Below are positions 1 to 9,557 of a DNA stretch of 64,000 bases, in pieces. The translations under genes and the position numbers were made by a program. Position 1 is the first letter of the stretch, and every line of letters begins with the position of its first letter. This stretch comes from Actinoplanes subtropicus (GTDB lineage Bacteria > Actinomycetota > Actinomycetes > Mycobacteriales > Micromonosporaceae). The stretch is taken from contig NZ_JOJL01000004.1 of the NCBI RefSeq assembly GCF_000721705.1, positions 62,001 to 126,000 of the forward strand. The letters are read 5' to 3'. The notes beneath the pieces are model-generated. The model had not been told where the DNA came from, searched no databases, and saw nothing but the letters and a program-made list of their open reading frames with translations.

Positions 1-1
1 G

Positions 2-331
<330 letters not shown>

Positions 332-414
332 CGTTACCCGGCCGAGCGATGTGACTACGCCCGGTCCGGTCGGGTAGCTTCCTTGGGGGCAGCTCGGCAG
401 GGCAGGAGGATCGG

Positions 415-1014
415 GTGGGCACGATGAGTTCTCCACCGTTCGGTGGCAGCAACGAGATGCCGGCGGTGTTCCCCGACTGGTCGCCGTACCAGGACCTGGA
501 CTCCGCCGCCCGGGCCTACCTGCGCGACCCCGAGGTCGCGCTGGACGCGCTGTTCGGCGTGCTCCGCGGTGCCTCGGTGCTGTGCTTCACCCTGGAGCGC
601 TTCGTCAACGAGGTGAACGGCGTCTGGCAGGAGGTCGTCATCTGCGACGGCAGCCGCCTGGTGCTCTGGCACGGGGAGGACGTGGCGCCCGGCGACGGCC
701 CGGTCGGCTCGATGACCTCGTCGCTGCGGGTGGTGCCGCTCTCCACGGTCACCGAGGTGGGCTGCCGGCGCCGGCTCACCCGCACCTCCAACGGCCAGGC
801 CCGGGTCGACAGCATCGACGTCTACCTGCTGCTCAGCTCGATCGACGACGCGGTGCCGCCGCCCGGGCTGGACGAGGGCGAGGGCCGGCCGACGGTCCGG
901 CACGACGCGCTGCGCTTCGGCAAGACGCTCGACGACGGCGGTCCGGGGCAGATTGCCCGGCTTGAGGAGTTTTCCAGGGTTGTGGCGTCTTTGGTGGGCC
1001 GGCCGACTTTGTAA
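415..1014 (+). CDS. Conserved actinobacterial protein of unknown function
   Basis: This 199-aa protein starts at GTG 415 with a purine-rich stretch (GGCAGGAGG) just upstream; an in-frame ATG at 424 is an alternative start. It has no signal peptide or membrane segment. The central part (VVICDGSRLVLWHGED, then SSLRVVPLSTVTEVG) resembles the beta-rich core of small actinobacterial proteins such as DUF5998, but I cannot assign the family firmly. It lies between trmI and arc on the same strand, 83 bp after trmI, so it may be co-transcribed with trmI. Codon use is typical of the region. No function is claimed. Confidence 0.75.
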   Translation: MGTMSSPPFGGSNEMPAVFPDWSPYQDLDSAARAYLRDPEVALDALFGVLRGASVLCFTLERFVNEVNGVWQEVVICDGSRLVLWHGEDVAPGDGPVGSMTSSLRVVPLSTVTEVGCRRRLTRTSNGQARVDSIDVYLLLSSIDDAVPPPGLDEGEGRPTVRHDALRFGKTLDDGGPGQIARLEEFSRVVASLVGRPTL

Positions 1015-1539
1015 AGCCCCGCGTCGCCGTTGTGACATTTACCGCCAACTCGGGCCGGGCCGCATTGCTTGGCGCGGGGAAAACGCGTACGGCAGAAGGG
1101 GTTTGTCAGTCGGCGTCCGGACCGGCGATCTCGACCTCGTCCGGCGCCCGCAGAACGTGGAAGCTCTCCCCGGGGCTGTCTCCGCGGCGTCGACCAGCTC
1201 GAGCCGGAGACGGGCCGGTACCACCATGCGCTCTCCGGGGATCGCAGCAGCTCACCGCCCGGATCCCCGGCGCGCTCCAAGATCTCCGGCGGGGAGCCCG
1301 CCGCCGGCGCGGAGATCCCGGCCCGGTCCGGCCCGCGACCGGCCGGCGACGGCCCGCGGCCCCACCACGAACCTCCCGGAAACGGTGCCGGACGACCGTA
1401 CGGGATGCCACCGACAACCAACTTGCGCGTACTGACCGAATGGATCAAGACTCGGTGACGAGGGTGTTGCACCGGTCGAAATCCGGCCCGCAGCAGCTAG
1501 TGTTATCGCAAGACGTTCGAGCCCCCGGGGAGGTGGGAC
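1015..1539. other. Intergenic region upstream of arc
   Basis: This 525-bp gap separates the unknown protein gene from arc. No convincing intact gene is visible. On the minus strand at about 1106-1227 two protein-like pieces lie in different frames (MVVPARLRLELVDAAETAPG, then ESFHVLRAPDEVEIAGPDAD ending in TGA). They would join if one G were added to a G run near 1170, so this could be a decayed or mis-sequenced small gene. The arc promoter should lie in the last 100 bp, where the sequence is less GC-rich (AGCTAGTGTTATCGCAAG), and GGGGAGGTGG at 1527-1536 is the arc ribosome binding site. Confidence 0.5.
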
Positions 1540-3321
1540 GTGGCACGTAGCGACGAGGCGGATTCACGCGCCGCACGTTGGGAGAAAGAGGCCAACGATC
1601 TCTCCAGCCAGGTCGCGTTCCTGCAGGAGGAACTGGCCCTGGTTAGGCGGAAGTTGACCGAGAGCCCACGACACGTCCGGCAGCTCGAGGAACGGCTCGC
1701 GGCAACGCAGGCGCAGCTGGCCCGAGTGACCGAGAACAACGACCGGCTCGTGGCGACCCTCAAGGAAGCCCGGGCCCAGATCGTCACTCTCAAGGAAGAG
1801 ATTGACCGCCTTGCCCAGCCGCCCAGCGGCTACGGCGTATTCCTGACCGCCCACGAGGACGGCACGGTGGACGTGTTCACCGGCGGCCGCAAGCTTCGGG
1901 TGGCGGTCTCGCCGTCGCTCGAGGTGGAGGAGTTGCAGCGCGGGCAGGAGGTGCTGCTCAACGACGCGCTCAACGTCGTCGACGCGTTCGGCTTCGAGCG
2001 CAGCGGCGAGGTCGTGCTCCTCAAGGAGGTGCTGTCCGGCCCGCACGGCGAGATCGGCGACCGCGCCCTGGTCGTCTCGCACGCCGACGAGGAGCGGATC
2101 GTCTTCCTGGCCGACTCGCTGGACATCGCGAAACTCCGCGCCGGCGACTCGCTGATGATCGAGCCGCGCTCGGCGTACGCGTACGAGCGCATCCCGAAGA
2201 GCGAGGTCGAGGAGCTCGTGCTGGAGGAGGTCCCCGACGTCGGCTACGAGGACATCGGCGGCCTGCACGCCCAGATCGAGCAGATCCGCGACGCGGTGGA
2301 GCTGCCGTTCCTGCACGCCGACCTGTTCCGGGAGCACCAGCTGCGCCCGCCGAAGGGCATCCTGCTCTACGGCCCGCCCGGCTGCGGCAAGACCCTGATC
2401 GCCAAGGCGGTGGCCAACTCGCTGGCCAAGAAGATCGCCGAGCGCCGCGGCGAGGAGAAGCACACCAGCTACTTCCTCAACATCAAGGGCCCGGAACTGC
2501 TCAACAAGTACGTGGGTGAGACCGAGCGGCACATCCGCCTGGTCTTCCAGCGGGCCCGGGAGAAGGCCGGCGAGGGCACCCCGGTGATCGTGTTCTTCGA
2601 CGAGATGGACTCGATCTTCCGGACCCGTGGCTCCGGCGTCTCCAGCGACGTGGAGAACACGATCGTTCCCCAGCTGCTCAGCGAGATCGACGGCGTCGAG
2701 GGCCTGGAGAACGTGATCGTGATCGGCGCCTCCAACCGGGAAGACATGATCGACCCGGCGATCCTGCGCCCCGGCCGGCTCGACGTGAAGATCAAGATCG
2801 AGCGGCCGGACGCGGAGGCGGCCAAGGACATCTTCGCCAAGTACATCCTGGCCGGCCTGCCGCTGTCCGAGGACGACCTGGTCGAGCACGGCCGAGACCG
2901 GGACGCCACGGTCGCCGCGATGATCGAGGCGGTCGTGCTGCGGATGTACACCGAGTCCGAGGAGAACCGCTTCCTGGAGGTCACCTACGCCAACGGTGAC
3001 AAGGAGGTCCTGTACTTCAAGGACTTCAACTCCGGCGCGATGATCCAGAACATCGTGGACCGCGGCAAGAAGATGGCGATCAAGGAGTTCCTCACCTCCG
3101 GCAAGAAGGGGCTGCGCCTGCAGCACCTGCTGGACTCGTGCGTCGACGAGTTCCGGGAGAACGAGGACCTGCCGAACACGACCAACCCCGACGACTGGGC
3201 GCGCATCTCCGGCAAGAAGGGCGAGCGGATCGTCTACATCCGTACGCTCGTCTCCGGCGGCAAGGGCGCGGAGGCCGGCCGTTCCATCGAGACGGCGACC
3301 AACACCGGTCAGTACCTGTAA
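1540..3321 (+). CDS. arc: Proteasome-associated AAA+ ATPase (ARC/Mpa)
   Basis: This 593-aa protein is the ring ATPase that binds pupylated proteins, unfolds them and feeds them to the 20S proteasome in the cytoplasm. Visible order: N-terminal coiled coil (about residues 1-90, heptads rich in Glu/Leu/Arg) that binds Pup, tandem OB-fold interdomain (about 95-230), AAA+ module with Walker A GPPGCGKT at 278-285 and Walker [10 protein letters not shown] at about 349-357, arginine-finger region ([15 protein letters not shown]), and the C-terminal Gln-Tyr-Leu that docks into the proteasome alpha ring. Length matches the family. The GTG start at 1540 has GGGGAGGTGG in front. It is followed by an acyltransferase gene and then dop. 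Confidence 0.97.
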   Translation: MARSDEADSRAARWEKEANDLSSQVAFLQEELALVRRKLTESPRHVRQLEERLAATQAQLARVTENNDRLVATLKEARAQIVTLKEEIDRLAQPPSGYGVFLTAHEDGTVDVFTGGRKLRVAVSPSLEVEELQRGQEVLLNDALNVVDAFGFERSGEVVLLKEVLSGPHGEIGDRALVVSHADEERIVFLADSLDIAKLRAGDSLMIEPRSAYAYERIPKSEVEELVLEEVPDVGYEDIGGLHAQIEQIRDAVELPFLHADLFREHQLRPPKGILLYGPPGCGKTLIAKAVANSLAKKIAERRGEEKHTSYFLNIKGPELLNKYVGETERHIRLVFQRAREKAGEGTPVIVFFDEMDSIFRTRGSGVSSDVENTIVPQLLSEIDGVEGLENVIVIGASNREDMIDPAILRPGRLDVKIKIERPDAEAAKDIFAKYILAGLPLSEDDLVEHGRDRDATVAAMIEAVVLRMYTESEENRFLEVTYANGDKEVLYFKDFNSGAMIQNIVDRGKKMAIKEFLTSGKKGLRLQHLLDSCVDEFRENEDLPNTTNPDDWARISGKKGERIVYIRTLVSGGKGAEAGRSIETATNTGQYL

Positions 3322-3381
3322 ACAGATCGATCAGGACGCGGGCGGGGGTGACCCTCCGCCCGCGCTCTCGTTGCACCAGGC

Positions 3382-4677
3382 GTGACCGGTCCCACTCCCG
3401 TACGCCTGGCCTGGCTCGATGCGTTGCGCGGCTACGCCGCCCTGGTCGTCGTGGTGTTCCACCTGAGCCCGACGGTGCTCGGCAACGACCGGCACCTGGC
3501 CGTCTACCGGCACTTCGACCTGGGCAAGTACGGGGTGCTGCTGTTCTTCCTGGTGAGCGGCTACGTCATCCCGATGTCGCTGGAACGGCACGGCAGCCTG
3601 CGCCGGTTCTGGATCGGCCGGCTCTGCCGGATCTACCCCGCCTACCTGGCCGCGATCGCGCTCGTGCTGCTGCTGAGCGTGGCCGGCTGGCTGTCCTGGA
3701 CGTCGAGCCTGCGCCACCAGACCGCCGCCGTCGTGCTGGCGCACGTGACGATGATGTCCGACCTGATCGGCGTCCGGGGAGCCGTCCGGGTGTTCTGGAC
3801 CCTCTCCTACGAGATGACGTTCTATCTGGTCGTCTCCGGGCTGTTCGTGTGGCGGCTGCACCGGCACAGCGCCTGGTGGGCGGCCGGGCTCGCGCTGACC
3901 GCGCTGGTCGCCGGGGCGCGGCTGCCGGACGACCTGCTGGGCGCCACCTTCGACGCGCGCAAGGCCACGGCCGCGCTGCTCGTGGTGCTGGTCGGGCTCA
4001 GCATCCTGGCGTACCTCAAGGATCGGCTCGTGCCGGCCGCCGGCGCCGCCGGCATCGCCCTGGTCCTGCTGCCCGCGGTGAACGGCCACGCGACCCGGGA
4101 GAGCACCGTCATCGCCTCCTGGCAGGGCCTGTTGCTGCTGGCCGTCATGTTCGCCGGGACGGTCGTCTACCGCCGGCAGCACGGGCAGATCGGGCGCGGC
4201 GCGGCGACCGTGGCGCTGACCGTGGTCGCGCTGAGCGCGATCGGTGCGCATTGGACAAACCTGGGCAACCGCGCCGCGCTGCAGCTGTGGTCGGCCAACG
4301 TCGGCGCGGTCGCGGTCACGTTCCTCTTGGCGTACGCCATGCGAAACCGAACTGTGCCCTCCGTGTTCACGTGGCTCGGCCGGATCAGTTACTCGCTGTA
4401 CCTGCTGCACGTGATCGTGCTGGTCGCGCTGCCGCACGTCGTCCCGGATGCCGGGACGCACGGCGTGTTGTTCCGCGCTGCCGTCGGGGTGGGATACCTC
4501 GCCGTGGCGCTGGGGACGGCGTGGCTCGCGTACCGGATGGTGGAACTGCCGGGCCAGCGACTGGCCCGGCGGCTGACCGCGCGGCTCGAGCCGCGCCCGG
4601 TCCCGGCAAGATCGTTGACCACCCAGCGTGCCGTGCCGCGCACGGGGCAGGGCGAGAACGAGCGGCAGAGCGTCTAG
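3382..4677 (+). CDS. Acyltransferase 3 family membrane protein
   Basis: This 431-aa polytopic membrane protein opens with the family signature [19 protein letters not shown], with the conserved Arg and His of the acyltransferase 3 (OafA-like) fold, followed by about ten hydrophobic segments. Such proteins move acyl groups (often acetyl) onto extracytoplasmic sugars, peptidoglycan or antibiotics; the substrate here is unknown. The tail after about residue 395 is basic and probably cytoplasmic. The start is GTG 3382, 60 bp after arc; no strong ribosome binding site is seen, which suggests read-through from arc. It lies between arc and dop, an arrangement not needed for proteasome function, so it looks like a passenger gene. 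Confidence 0.85.
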   Translation: MTGPTPVRLAWLDALRGYAALVVVVFHLSPTVLGNDRHLAVYRHFDLGKYGVLLFFLVSGYVIPMSLERHGSLRRFWIGRLCRIYPAYLAAIALVLLLSVAGWLSWTSSLRHQTAAVVLAHVTMMSDLIGVRGAVRVFWTLSYEMTFYLVVSGLFVWRLHRHSAWWAAGLALTALVAGARLPDDLLGATFDARKATAALLVVLVGLSILAYLKDRLVPAAGAAGIALVLLPAVNGHATRESTVIASWQGLLLLAVMFAGTVVYRRQHGQIGRGAATVALTVVALSAIGAHWTNLGNRAALQLWSANVGAVAVTFLLAYAMRNRTVPSVFTWLGRISYSLYLLHVIVLVALPHVVPDAGTHGVLFRAAVGVGYLAVALGTAWLAYRMVELPGQRLARRLTARLEPRPVPARSLTTQRAVPRTGQGENERQSV

Positions 4678-4721
4678 GCTCGATACATGAGCAGCAGCGT
4701 GGCGGGCGGGATGGTGGTCGC

Positions 4722-6239
4722 ATGAGCGTACGACGGATCATGGGTACCGAGGTCGAGTACGGCATTTCGGTGCCCGGGCAGCCCGGCGCCAACCCGATGG
4801 TCACCTCCTCGCAGGTGGTGAACGCCTACGGCGCCCGTCCCGAGCTCAACCGCGGCGGCCGGGCCCGCTGGGACTACGAGGAGGAGTCGCCGCTGCGCGA
4901 CGCTCGGGGGTTCACCTACTCCGGTGCCGCGTACGACCCGGCCGACGCCCTGGCGGACGAAGACCTCGGCCTGGCGAACGTGATACTGACCAACGGCGCC
5001 CGCCTCTACGTGGACCACGCGCACCCGGAGTACAGCACTCCCGAGTGCACCAACCCGCTCGACGTGGTCAAGTGGGACAAGGCCGGCGAGCTGGTCATGG
5101 CCGAGGCCTCGCGCCGCGCCGCGACCATCCCCGGCGCGCACCGCATCCAGCTCTACAAGAACAACACCGACAACAAGGGCGCGTCGTACGGGTCGCACGA
5201 GAACTACCTGATGCGCCGGCAGACCCCGTTCGCCGACATCGTCGCCCACCTGACCCCGTTCTTCGTCACCCGCCAGGTGTTCACCGGCGTGGGCCGGGTC
5301 GGCATCGGGCAGGACGGCTCGGGCGCGGGCTTCCAGCTCTCCTCCCGCGCCGACTTCTTCGAGGTCGAGGTCGGCCTGGAGACCACGCTCAAGCGCCCGA
5401 TCATCAACACCCGGGACGAGCCGCACGCGGACGCCGACAAGTACCGCCGGCTCCACGTGATCATCGGCGACGCGAACCTGTCGGAGATCGCGTCCTACCT
5501 CAAGATGGGCACCACCTCGCTGGTCCTCGCCATGATCGAGGAGAAGGTGTTCACCGGCGAGCTGGGCATCGCCGACCCGGTCAGCGAGCTCAAGTCGGTC
5601 AGTCACGACCCGGCGCTGAAGCACCTGATCCGGCTGCGCGACGGCCGCAAGCTGACCGCGCTGGACCTGCAGTGGGCGTACTACGAGCGGGCCCGCGCGT
5701 TCGTCGAGGACCGGTACGGCGACGACGCCGACGAGCAGACGCTGGACGTGCTGGACCGCTGGGAGGACGTGCTCGACAAGCTCGGCCGCGACCCGATGCT
5801 CTGCTCCGACAGCCTCGACTGGGTGGCCAAGCTGCGGCTGCTCGAGGGCTACCGGGAGCGGGAGAACCTGGGCTGGTCGTCGCCCAAGCTCCAGTTGGTC
5901 GACCTGCAGTACGCGGACGTACGGCCGGAGAAGGGCCTCTACCACCGCCTGGTGGCCCGCGGCTCGATGCAGACCCTGCTCGACCCGGAGGAGACGCTGC
6001 GGGCCATGTACGAGCCGCCGGTCGACACCCGGGCGTACTTCCGCGGCCGGTGCCTGGCGCAGTACGCGTCCGAAGTGGTCGCGGCCAGCTGGGACTCGGT
6101 CATCTTCGACGTGGGGCGGGAGTCGCTCGTCCGGGTGCCGATGATGGAGCCGGAGCGCGGGACGAAGAAGCACGTCGGGGCGCTGTTCGACAAGTGCGAG
6201 AGCGCGAAGGACCTGCTGGAGGTCATCACCGGGCGCTGA
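4722..6239 (+). CDS. dop: Depupylase/deamidase of Pup (Dop)
   Basis: This 505-aa protein belongs to the carboxylate-amine ligase/glutamine-synthetase-like fold. Dop removes Pup from substrates and, in species with a Gln-ended Pup, deamidates it. The start [16 protein letters not shown] carries the conserved GTEVEYG, and the ATP/metal-site region [20 protein letters not shown] is intact, as is the loop [18 protein letters not shown]. Its paralogue pafA lies 7 kb downstream. The start is ATG 4722; longer open reading upstream lacks coding character. Because Pup here ends in Glu, Dop should act mainly as depupylase. A strong hairpin terminator follows directly at 6252-6278. Confidence 0.97.
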   Translation: MSVRRIMGTEVEYGISVPGQPGANPMVTSSQVVNAYGARPELNRGGRARWDYEEESPLRDARGFTYSGAAYDPADALADEDLGLANVILTNGARLYVDHAHPEYSTPECTNPLDVVKWDKAGELVMAEASRRAATIPGAHRIQLYKNNTDNKGASYGSHENYLMRRQTPFADIVAHLTPFFVTRQVFTGVGRVGIGQDGSGAGFQLSSRADFFEVEVGLETTLKRPIINTRDEPHADADKYRRLHVIIGDANLSEIASYLKMGTTSLVLAMIEEKVFTGELGIADPVSELKSVSHDPALKHLIRLRDGRKLTALDLQWAYYERARAFVEDRYGDDADEQTLDVLDRWEDVLDKLGRDPMLCSDSLDWVAKLRLLEGYRERENLGWSSPKLQLVDLQYADVRPEKGLYHRLVARGSMQTLLDPEETLRAMYEPPVDTRAYFRGRCLAQYASEVVAASWDSVIFDVGRESLVRVPMMEPERGTKKHVGALFDKCESAKDLLEVITGR

Positions 6240-6251
6240 GGGCTCGCTGAG

Positions 6252-6278
6252 AAAACGCCCCGCCCGGCGGGGCGTTTT
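6252..6278 (+). terminator. Intrinsic terminator between dop and pup
   Basis: The sequence AAAACGCCCCGCC is followed one base later by its exact reverse complement GGCGGGGCGTTTT, giving a GC-rich stem flanked by A and T runs. It begins 12 bp after the dop stop codon. The T run on the + strand fits a rho-independent terminator for dop; the A run means it could also act on the minus strand. It implies that pup and the proteasome genes are transcribed from a promoter within 6279-6348. Confidence 0.85.
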
Positions 6279-6348
6279 GTCACAGGGTCGAGGTAGGTTT
6301 CAGGTACCCGATGTTGTGCGACTTCGGGTGGCTAGAAGGGGGACATCC

Positions 6349-6558
6349 ATGGCAACCCGAGACACCGGCGGCCAGTCGCAGAAGAGCCGCAGCTCCGAAG
6401 AGGTCGAGGACGTCACCGTCGAGGCCAACCCCGAGGTGGCCGAGCGCCACGCCGAGATCACCGAGGACGTCGACGACCTGCTCGACGAGATCGACTCCGT
6501 CCTGGAGGAGAACGCGGAGGAGTTCGTCCGCGGCTACGTCCAGAAAGGCGGTGAGTGA
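6349..6558 (+). CDS. pup: Prokaryotic ubiquitin-like protein Pup
   Basis: This 69-aa acidic protein is the tag that PafA ligates through its C-terminal Glu side chain to substrate lysines. The N-terminal half is polar and disordered; residues of about 40-60 (DVDDLLDEIDSVLEENAEEF) form the helix that pairs with the ARC coiled coil. It ends in Lys-Gly-Gly-Glu. M. tuberculosis Pup ends in Gly-Gly-Gln and needs Dop deamidation; the genomically encoded Glu here needs none. The start ATG 6349 has AGAAGGGGG about 7 bases upstream; an upstream in-frame extension to 6277 would run through the promoter and is rejected. Confidence 0.97.
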   Translation: MATRDTGGQSQKSRSSEEVEDVTVEANPEVAERHAEITEDVDDLLDEIDSVLEENAEEFVRGYVQKGGE

Positions 6559-6581
6559 GGCGTTTGTCCGATCGTCGGTGA

Positions 6582-6884
6582 TCGGATAATCACGTTTCGC
6601 TCTTAGCCGAATTCGAGCAGCGACCCGAGAGTCCGGAGGCGGACAATTCGGGCATAGCCCAGGAAGTACGGGCCGTCGTGCGCCGGATCGGGCAGGCTGG
6701 TCCTGACCCGTGCCCGGCGTGGGCGGCCCGTGCTTCGTCCGGGCCCGGACACGTCGATCACGATCATCGCACCGCCCGCGTGCCCGGGATATTGTGCTTC
6801 AACCGCGGTGCGATCACGTATCTGAAAGGAACCACGTGGCCAAGGACTTTGATCCATCCGGGCGCCTGCCGGATTTCTTCATGA
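6582..6884 (+). pseudogene. Decayed endonuclease VII (HNH-like) gene between pup and prcB
   Basis: The frame open from 6582 to TGA 6882-6884 contains clear endonuclease VII remnants: [18 protein letters not shown] (the metal-binding HVDHDH core and the LCFN strand) and [12 protein letters not shown], normally near the C-terminus. The two pieces are fused directly, where intact homologues have about 20 more residues. The zinc cysteines are damaged: CPAW in place of CxxC, and LCFNRG in place of LCxxC. No plausible start exists before GTG 6678. The remnant overlaps the first 49 bases of prcB in another frame, and the prcB ribosome binding site lies inside it. From memory, Streptomyces carries an intact gene of this type at the same place. 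Confidence 0.75.
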
Positions 6885-7675
6885 ACGCGGGGACGTCCTC
6901 CTTCACGCAGTTCCTGACCCAGGCGTCCCCCGAGTTGCTGCCGGGTCGCCGGCCGCTGCCGCCGGGGATGGCGGCCGACCTGGCGCCGCACGGCACCACG
7001 ATCGTGGCGATCGCGACGGCCGAGGGCGTGGTCATGGCGGGCGACCGCCGGGCCACCATGGGCAACCTCATCGCCAGCCGGGACATCGAGAAGGTGCATC
7101 CCGCCGATTCGTACTCGCTGATCGGCATCGCCGGCACGGCGGGCATCGGCATCGAGCTGATGCGGCTGTTCCAGGTCGAACTCGAGCACTACGAGAAGAT
7201 CGAGGGCATCATGCTGTCCCTCGACGGTAAGGCGAACCGGCTGGCCGGCATGGTGCGCGGCAACCTCGGCGCGGCGATGCAGGGCCTCGCGGTGGTGCCG
7301 CTGTTCGCCGGCTTCGACCTGTCGCCGGGCGACCCGTCACGGGCCGGGCGGATCTTCAGTTTCGACGTGGCCGGCGGCCTCTACGAGGAGACCGGGTACG
7401 ACTCGATCGGCTCCGGCTCGCTGTTCGCGAAATCGGCGCTGAAGAAGAAGTACCGGCCCGGCCTGAGCACCGACGACGCGGTCCGGATGGCGGTCGAGGC
7501 GCTGTACGACGCGGCCGACGACGACACCGCGACCGGCGGCCCGGACGTGAGCCGCAAGATCTACCCGGTGGTGATGTCGGCGACCGCCCAGGGCACCCAC
7601 CGGCTGACCGAGGAGCAGATCACGGCGGTGGCCGAGTCGGTCGTCGCCGGGCGCATGGAGAACCCGGGCGGCTGA
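6836..7675 (+). CDS. prcB: 20S proteasome beta subunit
   Basis: This 279-aa protein is the catalytic subunit of the 20S core particle. The first 53 residues form a propeptide ending in Pro-His-Gly; self-cleavage exposes Thr54 in [19 protein letters not shown], the N-terminal nucleophile. The GDRRATMGN strand and the [14 protein letters not shown] region match actinobacterial PrcB. The start GTG 6836 has GAAAGGA about 6 bases upstream; earlier in-frame codons belong to the decayed endonuclease region. prcA follows after 49 bp, so the two subunits are co-transcribed. Confidence 0.97.
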   Translation: MAKDFDPSGRLPDFFMNAGTSSFTQFLTQASPELLPGRRPLPPGMAADLAPHGTTIVAIATAEGVVMAGDRRATMGNLIASRDIEKVHPADSYSLIGIAGTAGIGIELMRLFQVELEHYEKIEGIMLSLDGKANRLAGMVRGNLGAAMQGLAVVPLFAGFDLSPGDPSRAGRIFSFDVAGGLYEETGYDSIGSGSLFAKSALKKKYRPGLSTDDAVRMAVEALYDAADDDTATGGPDVSRKIYPVVMSATAQGTHRLTEEQITAVAESVVAGRMENPGG

Positions 7676-7724
7676 GCCCCCTTTCAACGACGCTGAATCA
7701 CCGGACGTGAGGGAGTAGCCACCC

Positions 7725-8555
7725 GTGGCCATGCAGTTCTACGCATCACCCGAGCAGGTCCAGCGCGACCGCTCGGAGTACGCCCGCAAGGGCATCGCCC
7801 GCGGCCGCTCCGCCGTGGTGCTCACCTACGAGGGCGGCATCCTGCTGGTCGCCGAGAACATCACCACCCTCCGGAAGATCAGCGAGATCTACGACAAGAT
7901 CGGGTTCGCGGCGGTCGGCCGGTACAACGAGTTCGAGGCGCTGCGCCGGATGGGCGTCCGGATGGCCGACCTGAACGGGTACAGCTTCGACCGGCGGGAC
8001 GTGACCGGGCGCGGCATGGCGAACGCGTACACCCAGACGCTCGGCGCGATCTTCTCCGAGACGCAGAAGCCGTACGAGGTGGAGATCTGCATCGCGCAGG
8101 TCGGCAGCAGCCCGGAGACCGACGAGCTGTACCGGATCACGTACGACGGCTCGGTGATGGACGAGCCCGGCTTCATGGCGATGGGCGGCCAGGCCGAGGC
8201 GATCTCCAACGTGCTGCGCGAGCGGCACGACACCGCGGCCGGCCTGCAGGCGGCGCTGGCGCTGGCCGCCGAGGCGCTGGGCAGCGTCGGCGGGGAGAAC
8301 GGCCAGACCCGCCGGCTGGACGCCAAGCAGCTCGAGGTCGCGGTGCTCGACCGGCGGCGCAAGGGCCGCGCGTTCCGGCGGATCGCCGGGACGGCGCTCA
8401 CCGACCTGCTGTCCGGCACCACCGAGGTGGCCGAGGCCGACCTCGGCGAGGTGGATGCGGCCCCGCCGAACCCGGCCGAGGACAAGCCGACCGTCTCGGC
8501 GGCGCCGGTGGTCGACGAGACGCCGGACGAGGAAGTCAACGGCGACGGTTCCTGA
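7725..8555 (+). CDS. prcA: 20S proteasome alpha subunit
   Basis: This 276-aa protein forms the outer rings of the 20S core that gate substrate entry and bind the C-terminal Gln-Tyr-Leu of ARC. It begins [20 protein letters not shown], the conserved N-terminal gate, followed by the alpha-subunit core ([20 protein letters not shown]). No catalytic Thr is expected. After about residue 230 it has an Asp/Glu/Pro-rich tail of low complexity. GTG 7725 and ATG 7731 are both possible starts; GGGAGTAG lies upstream. A GC-rich hairpin follows the stop codon and faces the convergent patatin gene. Confidence 0.96.
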   Translation: MAMQFYASPEQVQRDRSEYARKGIARGRSAVVLTYEGGILLVAENITTLRKISEIYDKIGFAAVGRYNEFEALRRMGVRMADLNGYSFDRRDVTGRGMANAYTQTLGAIFSETQKPYEVEICIAQVGSSPETDELYRITYDGSVMDEPGFMAMGGQAEAISNVLRERHDTAAGLQAALALAAEALGSVGGENGQTRRLDAKQLEVAVLDRRRKGRAFRRIAGTALTDLLSGTTEVAEADLGEVDAAPPNPAEDKPTVSAAPVVDETPDEEVNGDGS

Positions 8556-8558
8556 CGC

Positions 8559-8584
8559 GAGGCGCGGCCCCCGGGCCGCGCCTC
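8559..8584. terminator. GC-rich hairpin between convergent prcA and patatin gene
   Basis: GAGGCGCGGCCC and GGGCCGCGCCTC form a perfect 12-bp stem with a 2-base spacer. It starts 4 bases after the prcA stop codon. There is no T tract, which is common for terminators in high-GC actinobacteria. It lies at the junction with the tandem 51-bp repeat. Confidence 0.6.
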
Positions 8585-8708
8585 AGCTGTTCCAGGCGGC
8601 CGCGACGCCCAGGCCCGCGCCTAGGGCCGCGCCTCAGCTGTTCCAGACGGCCGCGACGCCCAGGCCCGCGCCTAGGGCCGCGCCTCAGCTGTTCCAGACG
8701 GCCGCGAC
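8575..8708. repeat. 51-bp tandem repeat covering the 3' end of the patatin gene
   Basis: A 51-bp unit beginning GCCGCGCCTCAGCTGTTCC starts at 8575, 8626 and 8677; the third copy is partial (about 32 bp). Copies differ by one base (CCAGGC against CCAGAC). Read on the minus strand, each copy contains the last codons and the TGA stop of the patatin-like gene. The gene ends in the third copy (8685-8687), and the other two are duplicated 3' ends downstream of it. Confidence 0.9.
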
Positions 8709-9524
8709 CTCGGCCGCGACGCCCGGGCTCGCGCCCTGGGCGATGCCGGCCTCGATCGCGGCCTCCCAGCGGCCGGCGTCGAAGACGTTCGGGCCCAACG
8801 CCGCGAGGGTGGCCTCGTCCGGGGCGACCAGCGCCACCTTCGCCCCCTGTCGCAGCGCCTCGATCTCGGCCGCCGGGGCGCCGTGCATCCGGACCGGCGC
8901 GAGCGGCGCCAGCACCACGATCCGCCGGCACCCGGCGGCCAGGTCGGCGTTGGTGCCCGAGCGCACCCCGCCGTCCATGTAGCGGCGACCGCCGACGGTC
9001 ACCGGCGGGAAGACGGCCGGCACCGCGCAGCTGGCCGCCACCGCCCGGTCGAGCGGCACCCCCGAGTCGCGGTCCCAGGCGACCGGCTCACCCGACCCGG
9101 CGTCCACGGCCGCGATGACGAACGGCCGCTCCGGCCAGTCGCGCCGGGGCAGGCGGCGGGTCAGCGAGGCCACGTACGGCTCCTCGGCCACCACCTTCGC
9201 CTCGAGTGCGAGCCGGCCGACGGTGCGCCGGATCTCGGCCGGCTCCAGCGAGTCGTCGGTGAGCGTGGCGAACGCCGCCGACCCGCGCTCCCAGTCCGGC
9301 TCGATCGGCGGGTCGCCGTCGCCGAACCGGGCTTCCAAACGCCTGGCCTCGTCGAGGTCGAGGCCGGCGGTGATCAGCGCGCCGGTGACCGACCCGGCAG
9401 ACGTGCCCACCACCAGGCCGGCGCCGGTCAGATCCACGCCCGCGGCCCGCAGGCCGGTGAGTACCCCGAGATGCCAGGCGATGCCGGTGATCCCGCCGGC
9501 GCCGAGGACGAGAGCGTTCTCCAT
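8685..9524 (-). CDS. Patatin-like phospholipase family protein
   Basis: This 279-aa protein has the patatin layout: an N-terminal oxyanion glycine loop (LGAGGITGIAWHLGVL), the nucleophile elbow GTSAG at about residues 40-44, and the catalytic Asp in MDGGV at about 180, giving a Ser-Asp dyad that hydrolyses acyl esters of phospholipids. There is no signal peptide, so it is probably cytoplasmic or membrane-associated. It is divergent from the MOSC gene (33 bp between starts). Its 3' end is repeated in tandem downstream. The physiological substrate is not known. Confidence 0.9.
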   Translation of the reverse strand: MENALVLGAGGITGIAWHLGVLTGLRAAGVDLTGAGLVVGTSAGSVTGALITAGLDLDEARRLEARFGDGDPPIEPDWERGSAAFATLTDDSLEPAEIRRTVGRLALEAKVVAEEPYVASLTRRLPRRDWPERPFVIAAVDAGSGEPVAWDRDSGVPLDRAVAASCAVPAVFPPVTVGGRRYMDGGVRSGTNADLAAGCRRIVVLAPLAPVRMHGAPAAEIEALRQGAKVALVAPDEATLAALGPNVFDAGRWEAAIEAGIAQGASPGVAAEVAAVWNS

Positions 9525-9557
9525 GGATCAATGGGTAGCACGCGGCAGAATGTCCCG

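Noticed and set aside
3138..4721. Long open frame joining the region before dop to dop (1033 codons)
   Set aside because: The upstream part runs out of frame through the arc end and acyltransferase gene with Arg/Ala-rich, low-complexity content; the family start of Dop is at 4722.
6603..6857. 84-codon minus-strand ORF between pup and prcB
   Set aside because: The plus strand shows endonuclease VII motifs; the minus frame has none.
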